Below are positions 6,081 to 10,551 of a DNA stretch of 10,551 nucleotides, piece after piece. Position 1 is the stretch's first letter. Each line of letters starts with the position of its first letter. The position numbers were made by a program, and so were the translations under genes. The stretch comes from an uncultured Mycoplasmatota bacterium (GTDB lineage: Bacteria; Bacillota_I; Bacilli_A; RF39; UBA660): the NCBI GenBank assembly GCA_900554615.1, contig USIB01000044.1, forward strand, positions 1 to 10,551, read 5' to 3'. The notes under the pieces were generated by a model, which saw only the letters and a program-made list of their open reading frames with translations, did no database searches and was not told the origin of the DNA.

Positions 6081-6932
6081 ATGAATGAACAAAACTATGA
6101 TCAAGAGATGATGATGAAACAAAAAATTGAAAAGAGAGAAAAAGTAGATACAATACTTGCCTATGTTATCTTAGGTATACTAGTACTTAGCATTATTATC
6201 ATTACATACTTAAAGTTTGTAAAGAAGAGTGATGCAGGAGATGAATATACTGTTACCTATGCTACAATTAGTGATGTTGCCAGCGGGCTTAATAACTCCG
6301 ATTTAGGAGTTACCGCTGCTGTAACAGATAGAGCAATAAATATTACAAAAGATAATTTTGACATTACTGTGTCACTAATCAATAATAATGAACTCGAATT
6401 TAAATATTCTAAAGATAATAAGGATATGGTTACCTCTATTTACAAAGAGGTATTAAAGAATCTTTGTACTTTTTATGGTAATAGTGATAGTGAATGTACT
6501 AGTACTGTTAATGCTATTAATGAAGAATCTAATATTAGTGGTATAAGATTTTTAAAAGATGGAGATAATACTAGTGTATATATTAATATTTTAAGTAGTA
6601 TATCACTTCCTGATGGAAATAAAAAAGTATATAATGAAGAAACAATAACAGATGTGTCTTTTAATGATTACGAACTTAAAATGAGTGATGCAGAGGTTAC
6701 TAATATTACTGTTAATAAAAATGATAATAATACAGTATTCATTGGTAATATAAAAAATCTTGGTAGTAGTAAATATAGTATTAAAATTAAATTATATGAT
6801 AAAGATGGAAAAATTATTAGAGAGACTAGTCAAGAATATAATACAGAAAATAGATTTGAAATTACTTTTGATTATAATGATAGTTTGAATAAAGATAGTA
6901 TAGTAAGATATAGTATAAGCATAAATAGATAG
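6081..6932 (+). CDS. Membrane-anchored extracellular protein with FxLYD-like C-terminus
   Basis: A 283-residue protein I cannot assign to a named function. A polar, charged N-terminus (1-23) is followed by a single membrane helix (about 24-45) and KFVKKSD, which gives either orientation some support. The ectodomain of about 235 residues is rich in Asn, Asp and Ser, so I take it to lie outside the cell. Two cysteines, 129 and 139, form a local pair like those of the preceding protein. The last 80 residues include IKIKLYDKDGKII (234-246), the pattern of FxLYD domains, small beta-sandwich modules of cell-envelope proteins. The ribosome binding site AGAGG lies before ATG 6081, 35 nt after the preceding stop with no terminator between, so the two are co-transcribed and may act together. 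Confidence 0.7.
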   Translation: MNEQNYDQEMMMKQKIEKREKVDTILAYVILGILVLSIIIITYLKFVKKSDAGDEYTVTYATISDVASGLNNSDLGVTAAVTDRAINITKDNFDITVSLINNNELEFKYSKDNKDMVTSIYKEVLKNLCTFYGNSDSECTSTVNAINEESNISGIRFLKDGDNTSVYINILSSISLPDGNKKVYNEETITDVSFNDYELKMSDAEVTNITVNKNDNNTVFIGNIKNLGSSKYSIKIKLYDKDGKIIRETSQEYNTENRFEITFDYNDSLNKDSIVRYSISINR

Positions 6933-6943
6933 AGGAGGCTTAT

Positions 6944-7648
6944 ATGAGTACACATATAGAAAGCAAAAAAGAAGATATTGCTAATATAGTTCTTATGCCA
7001 GGAGATCCCAAAAGATGTGAGTACATTGCAAAAAACTTTTTAGCAGGAGCCCATATCATTAATAATGTCCGAGGTATGACAGCATATACTGGCAATTATA
7101 AAAATAAAAGAGTAACAATATTTCCTTCGGGAATGGGATGCCCTAGTATGGGAATTTACTCTTATGAGTTATTTAAAGAATATAATGTTGATTATATAAT
7201 TAGAATAGGAACAATGGGTAGTTATACCAACTTAAAATTAAAAGATATAGTACTCGTAGATAATTCCATTACTAATTCTAGTTATGGAAGATATCTGTGT
7301 AATTATCCTAATGTTAATATTAATGGAGACTTTGATATTAATAATTTAATCGACAATACTGCAAGAAGTCTTGGTATAAATATCAATAGAGGTAATATAT
7401 ATTGTTCAGATGTATTTTATGAAGTAAATAATGACTTTAAAGAGAAAGTAAAAAATTATAATGTACTTGGTGTTGAAATGGAATCATTTGCACTATTTAT
7501 GAATGCTAAATTATTAAATAAAAGAGCTTCAACTCTACTTATGGTAAGTGATAGTTTTATATTTACAGAAAAATTATCCAGTATAGAAAGAGAACAAGGA
7601 CTTGATAAATTAATTACATTAGCACTAGAGACAAGTTTAAAATTATAA
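6944..7648 (+). CDS. deoD: Purine nucleoside phosphorylase, DeoD type
   Basis: Cytoplasmic salvage enzyme that splits purine (deoxy)nucleosides with phosphate into the free base and (deoxy)ribose-1-phosphate. It has the normal length of the hexameric class, 234 residues. Residues of the E. coli active site line up almost without offset: H4 (donated to the neighbouring subunit), G20 and R24 in MPGDPKR, R43, R87 in IIRIGT, E178-M179-E180 in GVEMES, the catalytic acid D203 in VSDS, and R216. The phosphate-site Ser of E. coli (RVGS) is a threonine here (T90). AGGAGG at 6933-6938 fixes the start, directly after the preceding stop. Its place between exported proteins and M16-type peptidases has no obvious functional reason. 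Confidence 0.95.
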   Translation: MSTHIESKKEDIANIVLMPGDPKRCEYIAKNFLAGAHIINNVRGMTAYTGNYKNKRVTIFPSGMGCPSMGIYSYELFKEYNVDYIIRIGTMGSYTNLKLKDIVLVDNSITNSSYGRYLCNYPNVNINGDFDINNLIDNTARSLGININRGNIYCSDVFYEVNNDFKEKVKNYNVLGVEMESFALFMNAKLLNKRASTLLMVSDSFIFTEKLSSIEREQGLDKLITLALETSLKL

Positions 7649-7681
7649 AACTGGAACATACTATAGGGGAGAGGTGATATA

Positions 7682-8950
7682 ATGATGTTTGAGACAATTA
7701 ATATGGGAGGTTATAACCTTCATTTGATTAAAACTAAAAAGTTTAAAACAATAACTATAGATGTAGATTTTTATAATAATATTAAGAAAGAAGAAATTAC
7801 TAAAAGAAACTTACTAAAGATGGTACTATTAGATTCTAGTAATAACTATAGAACAGAAAAAGAATTAATCGTAGAGAGTGAGAACTTATACGATATCAAA
7901 GTATCATCTGGTATATCTAGAATAGGTAATTTTAGTAATCTATCTTTTCAGACAAAGTTTTTGAATGAAAAGTATACTGAAAAGAATATGAATAAAGAAT
8001 CTATCATCTTTTTTCTTGATTTAATATTTAATCCATATGCAAATAATAATATGTTTGTTAGTATTGATAAACAAAAGAATAGATTAAGACAAGATATACT
8101 TAGTATAAAAGATAATAAAATAAAATATTCAGCATTAAAATTAATGGAGAAAATGAAGAATAAACCATACTCATATAATACTTTTGGTTATATAGAAGAT
8201 ATAGATGATATAAATGGAAAAGCATTATATGAATACTATAAGAAAGTACTTAGAGAAGATAAAATAGATATTTTTGTATTAGGAGACTTTCAATCTAATG
8301 ATATAAAAGAAATATTTAAAGAGTATTTTAAGATAGATACATTTAAAAAAGATAATAAAAAAGTATTAGTAGAAGAATTACCAGTAAGAAAGAGAGTAGT
8401 TAGATATAGAGAATATGATAATGTTAATCAGGCTCAATTATTAGTTCTATGTAGTTTAAATAACTTAACCGATTACGAGAGAAAATATGTTATTAAATTA
8501 TATAGTGAGTTGCTAGGAGGTAGTTCTAGTTCTGTATTATTTAATACAGTAAGAGAGAAAAGTGGTTACTGCTACTACATAAACTCTTCAGTTAAGGCAT
8601 ATGATAATATCCTAGTTATTAATTCTGGTGTTGAATCACAAAATATAGATAAATGTATTAAACTAATAAAGAAATGTTTAAAAGATATATCTAGTGGTAA
8701 GTTTAGTGATGATGATATGATGTCTGTTAAGAATACAGTAATATCCGCGATTAAGTCTAATCGAGACAATCCAATTAGTATTATTAATACTTACTTTTCT
8801 AAGGTATTAGTAGGTAGTGGTAGTGATGAAGAGAGGATAGAAGGATTTAATAAAGTAACTAAAGAAGATATAATAAAAGTAAGTAAGAAAGTTTCTTTTC
8901 ATACTATATTAACATTAGAGGCTAAGGAGGGGGAAAATGGAGAAGATTAG
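7682..8950 (+). CDS. ymfF: YmfF-like M16 family protein without zinc site
   Basis: A 422-residue member of the M16 (pitrilysin/insulinase) family that lacks the HxxEH zinc motif, as is normal for YmfF. Such proteins pair with an active M16 partner. It retains the arginine/tyrosine element of inactive M16 partners in VREKSGYCYY (R291 and Y298), which helps hold substrate at the partner's active site, after the glycine-rich LLGGSSSS. Database naming links YmfF to 5-aminopentanol modification of elongation factor P, but its molecular role is not settled. The start is ATG 7682 or the adjacent ATG 7685, both served by GGAGAGGTGAT at 7668-7678. The 3' end overlaps ymfH by 14 nt, and the final codons (AKEGENGED) contain the very strong ribosome binding site of that gene. 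Confidence 0.87.
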   Translation: MMFETINMGGYNLHLIKTKKFKTITIDVDFYNNIKKEEITKRNLLKMVLLDSSNNYRTEKELIVESENLYDIKVSSGISRIGNFSNLSFQTKFLNEKYTEKNMNKESIIFFLDLIFNPYANNNMFVSIDKQKNRLRQDILSIKDNKIKYSALKLMEKMKNKPYSYNTFGYIEDIDDINGKALYEYYKKVLREDKIDIFVLGDFQSNDIKEIFKEYFKIDTFKKDNKKVLVEELPVRKRVVRYREYDNVNQAQLLVLCSLNNLTDYERKYVIKLYSELLGGSSSSVLFNTVREKSGYCYYINSSVKAYDNILVINSGVESQNIDKCIKLIKKCLKDISSGKFSDDDMMSVKNTVISAIKSNRDNPISIINTYFSKVLVGSGSDEERIEGFNKVTKEDIIKVSKKVSFHTILTLEAKEGENGED

Positions 8951-10208
8951 GATTAAGAAGTTAGAGGAAGATGTATATTATGAAAAGTTAGATAATGGAT
9001 TAGAAGTATTTCTATATAATAAAGATGATGTCTTTACTAATTATGTTACTTTTACTACAAAATATGGATCAGTATATAATGATTTTATTCCGATAGGAGA
9101 ATCAGATATAAAATCATTTCCTAAGGGAATTGCTCATTTCTTAGAACATAAAGTATTCGCAGAAAAAAAAGACCCTCAACCAATGGAGTTCTTTGCTAAG
9201 TCAGGTTCCATTTGTAATGCTTATACTACTTTTAGAAATACGACATATTTATTTTATGCTACTAAAGACTTAAAAGAAAATATAGAATATTTACTTAATT
9301 ATGTGCAAAATATTTATTTGACAGAAGAGTCAGTTGAAAAAGAAAAGGGTATTATATCAGAAGAAATTCATATGTATGAAGATAGACCAACTGAAGTTTT
9401 ATTTGAGAAAGTTAGACTTAATACTTTAAAATCTAATCCTTATCGTAATAGTATTATTGGTACTACTGATGATATTAATAGTATTACTAAAGAAGATTTA
9501 GAGACTTGTTACCATACATTTTATAATCCTTCTAATATGTTTATGGTTGTTACTGGTTCTTTTAATCCAGAAGAGATTATGTCTTTGATTAGAGAAAATC
9601 AGAGTAAGAAGGTATTTAAAAAAGAAGAAAGTATTAAAGTTAAAGAATTTAAAGAAGATGATAAAGTAGTTAAAGAAAAAGAGATAATTCATTTGAATAC
9701 TAATATTCCTAAGGCGGCTTATACTCTTAAGATTCCTCTTAAGAATATTAAACTAACGAGAAGAGAACTTCATTTGTATATTTATATTTTGTTTACTACT
9801 TTGTTTGATGAGACTAGTTCTTTTGATGAAGAGAATAAAAAGAATGGTATTATTAATAATACTACTTATGTTAGTTTACTTAATACTAATACTCATTTAC
9901 TTATTTCTTTAATTAATGAAACTGAGAAGTATGAAGAATTTTTAGATAATTTAAAGAAGAGACTTGATAATTTAGAAATTAGTGAGAAGGACTTTAATAG
10001 AAAGAAGAAAGTACTTATTAGTAATGAAATATTTGCTTATGATAATGTTGAGAATATTAATGATATTATAATGGATAGTATTATTTATAATAAGAGTATT
10101 GAAAATGATCCTATAGGTATTATTGATAGTTTATCTATAAAGGGTTTACTTGATTTAATTAAGAGGCTTGATATTAGTAATGCTAGTACTGTTATTGTTA
10201 AGAAATAG
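8937..10208 (+). CDS. ymfH: YmfH-like M16 family zinc metallopeptidase
   Basis: A 423-residue M16 peptidase with an intact zinc motif HFLEH (67-71): H67 and H71 as ligands and E70 as catalytic base. E143, in EKGIISEEI, is the likely third ligand. The two-lobed N-half is standard. The C-half is poorly conserved and has no R/Y element, which is supplied by YmfF. With the overlapping ymfF this should form a heterodimeric peptidase in which only one subunit carries zinc. In Bacillus the same pair sits beside ymfI and is associated with EF-P modification; ymfI does not follow here. ATG 8937 is set by AAGGAGG (8924-8930) at 6 nt spacing. The TAG stop (10206-10208) forms part of the terminator stem. 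Confidence 0.92.
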   Translation: MEKIRIKKLEEDVYYEKLDNGLEVFLYNKDDVFTNYVTFTTKYGSVYNDFIPIGESDIKSFPKGIAHFLEHKVFAEKKDPQPMEFFAKSGSICNAYTTFRNTTYLFYATKDLKENIEYLLNYVQNIYLTEESVEKEKGIISEEIHMYEDRPTEVLFEKVRLNTLKSNPYRNSIIGTTDDINSITKEDLETCYHTFYNPSNMFMVVTGSFNPEEIMSLIRENQSKKVFKKEESIKVKEFKEDDKVVKEKEIIHLNTNIPKAAYTLKIPLKNIKLTRRELHLYIYILFTTLFDETSSFDEENKKNGIINNTTYVSLLNTNTHLLISLINETEKYEEFLDNLKKRLDNLEISEKDFNRKKKVLISNEIFAYDNVENINDIIMDSIIYNKSIENDPIGIIDSLSIKGLLDLIKRLDISNASTVIVKK

Positions 10209-10226
10209 TTATGGCTATTTCTTTTT
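10200..10226 (+). terminator. Rho-independent terminator overlapping the ymfH stop
   Basis: The stem AAGAAATAG (10200-10208) with CTATTTCTT (10215-10223) is 9 bp, perfect, with a 6-nt loop, and runs into five Ts (10222-10226). The left arm includes the last two codons of ymfH. The stem is weak in G+C but well formed. Confidence 0.75.
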
Positions 10227-10230
10227 ATAT

Positions 10231-10264
10231 CCTCTTAAGCCATATAAGATATTGTCTTAAGAGG
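10231..10264. repeat. Perfect inverted repeat, 9-bp arms
   Basis: CCTCTTAAG (10231-10239) and CTTAAGAGG (10256-10264) are exact complements around a 16-nt spacer that can form a small inner ATAT/ATAT stem. No T-run follows on either strand, so it is not a standard terminator. It abuts a second inverted repeat without any gap. Confidence 0.75.
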
Positions 10265-10291
10265 TATGATAGAGCCTAGGTCTCTATCATA
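10265..10291. repeat. Perfect inverted repeat, 10-bp arms
   Basis: TATGATAGAG (10265-10274) and CTCTATCATA (10282-10291) are exact complements around a 7-nt loop, CCTAGGT. The right flank is A/T-rich with only a distant TTTT, so terminator function is possible but weak. It could instead be a protein-binding site or part of a structured RNA. Confidence 0.75.
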
Positions 10292-10380
10292 AATAATATT
10301 GTTTTATATAGACATATGTATGTATATAATAAAATAAAAAATATACTAAAAGTATATTGACTAAATGGTATGGTTATAGT

Positions 10381-10395
10381 ACAGATAATATCTGT
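10381..10395. promoter_or_regulatory. 15-bp perfect palindrome, operator-like or RNA hairpin
   Basis: ACAGATA-A-TATCTGT is perfectly symmetric around 10388, the form expected of a dimeric repressor site. As RNA it folds into a hairpin that can be lengthened by GTTA (10373-10376) with TAAC (10398-10401). It lies 65 bp before the ribosome binding site of the small ORF at 10460. A TTGACT at 10357-10362 lies just upstream, but no well-spaced -10 accompanies it. Confidence 0.45.
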
Positions 10396-10444
10396 GGTAA
10401 CACTTAAAGGTGCTTGTCTCTCCAAAATCTTAGTAATTCTAAGA

Positions 10445-10504
10445 GGAAGGAGTGATTCTATGATGAAAGAACTTTTTTACTTCTTAAGGGGCTCTAAGGT
10501 TTGA
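10445..10504 (+). CDS. Possible 14-codon leader peptide or small ORF with strong ribosome binding site
   Basis: GGAAGGAG (10445-10452) stands 7 nt before ATG 10460, which opens a 14-codon ORF, MMKELFYFLRGSKV, stopped by TGA at 10502-10504; the feature includes the ribosome binding site. This is one of the strongest Shine-Dalgarno sequences in the window for a very short product. CTCC (10420-10423) can pair with GGAG (10449-10452), bringing in an inner hairpin TCTTAG (10428-10433) with CTAAGA (10439-10444), so translation start may be masked. After the TGA the same frame stays open to the window end, with a GTG at 10508 starting a hydrophobic stretch (VDSVVSLITIVFLF). It may be a leader peptide, part of a small toxin locus, or a chance ORF. 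Confidence 0.35.
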   Translation, partial: GRSDSMMKELFYFLRGSKV

Positions 10505-10514
10505 GTAGTGGACT

Positions 10515-10549
10515 CTGTTGTAAGTTTAATTACAATAGTTTTCTTATTT
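10515..10549 (+). terminator. Terminator-like hairpin at the right edge
   Basis: CTGTTGTAA (10515-10523) pairs with TTACAATAG (10530-10538) over 9 bp with one G-T wobble and a 6-nt loop, followed by TTTTCTTATTT. It begins 10 nt after the stop of the 14-codon ORF, so it could end a short RNA or act as an attenuator for a gene beyond the window. It also lies within the possible hydrophobic ORF that starts at GTG 10508, and then could be incidental. Confidence 0.5.
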
Positions 10550-10551
10550 GT

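Larger units (their letters stand above)
10224..10460 (+). other. Structured non-coding stretch after ymfH
   Basis: No gene of ordinary length lies between ymfH and the small ORF at 10460. Beyond the repeats listed separately, a TATAAT at 10325-10330 has only a poor -35 (TTTTAT, 10302-10307). A hairpin ATATACT (10341-10347) with AGTATAT (10351-10357) lies just downstream. I find no tRNA, rRNA, tmRNA, SRP RNA or known riboswitch core here by eye. Confidence 0.5.

Noticed and set aside
408..10208. Mollicutes code with TGA as tryptophan
   Set aside because: All 21 Trp codons are TGG and no gene needs an internal TGA. In a code-4 genome of this base composition TGA would predominate.
10224..10551. 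Known structural RNA such as SRP RNA, tmRNA, 6S RNA or RNase P RNA
   Set aside because: GGAAGGAG at 10445 recalls part of the SRP core, but the surrounding conserved bases and paired arms are absent. No tmRNA tag or RNase P core motif is seen.
1..10551. CRISPR array, insertion sequence or prophage genes
   Set aside because: No regularly spaced repeats, transposase, integrase or phage proteins are seen. The 12-bp tandem repeat at 3839-3862 has only two units and no spacer.

Overview
The window is low-GC (roughly a quarter G+C) bacterial chromosome with strong Shine-Dalgarno sequences, A/T-ending codons and sigma-A-like promoters. Gene content (rbgA, an ymfF/ymfH pair, a Bacilli-type zinc-ribbon protein, a TasA/camelysin-like surface protein) points to a Firmicute of the Bacilli/Mollicutes-related side, probably an uncultured host-associated lineage such as RF39. 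That placement is inference from gene families and composition. All 21 Trp codons in the complete genes are TGG, so the standard code applies, yet none of the 11 genes whose stop codons are in view ends in TGA.

Layout. 1-53: start of an unrecognised minus-strand gene. 94-393: remnant of a GNAT acetyltransferase without its N-terminal part. 408-1262: rbgA, a ribosome-assembly GTPase, ending at a bidirectional terminator. 1291-1788 (minus): a COG2426-type membrane protein. 1789-1917: divergent promoter region. 1918-4317: operon of a CDP-alcohol phosphatidyltransferase (pgsA-like), an unusual seryl-tRNA synthetase and a two-helix zinc-ribbon membrane protein, closed by a 15-bp-stem terminator. 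4416-10223: second operon, with a clear promoter, a large exported protein with three local cysteine pairs, a membrane-anchored protein with an FxLYD-like C-terminus, a DeoD-type purine nucleoside phosphorylase, and the overlapping M16-family pair ymfF/ymfH. It ends in a terminator whose stem includes the ymfH stop codon. 10224-10551: no long gene, but dense structure: two adjacent perfect inverted repeats, a 15-bp palindrome, a strong ribosome binding site partly able to pair with an upstream CTCC, a 14-codon ORF, a possible coupled hydrophobic ORF and a terminator-like hairpin.

Together the genes cover ribosome assembly, Ser-tRNA charging, phospholipid head-group chemistry, purine salvage and the ymfF/ymfH proteins linked to EF-P modification. 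They sit beside an exported two-protein module of unknown role. The points most worth following are the 3'-terminal structured region, the exported pair with its composition shift, and the divergent SerS. I see no complete novel defence or mobile system.
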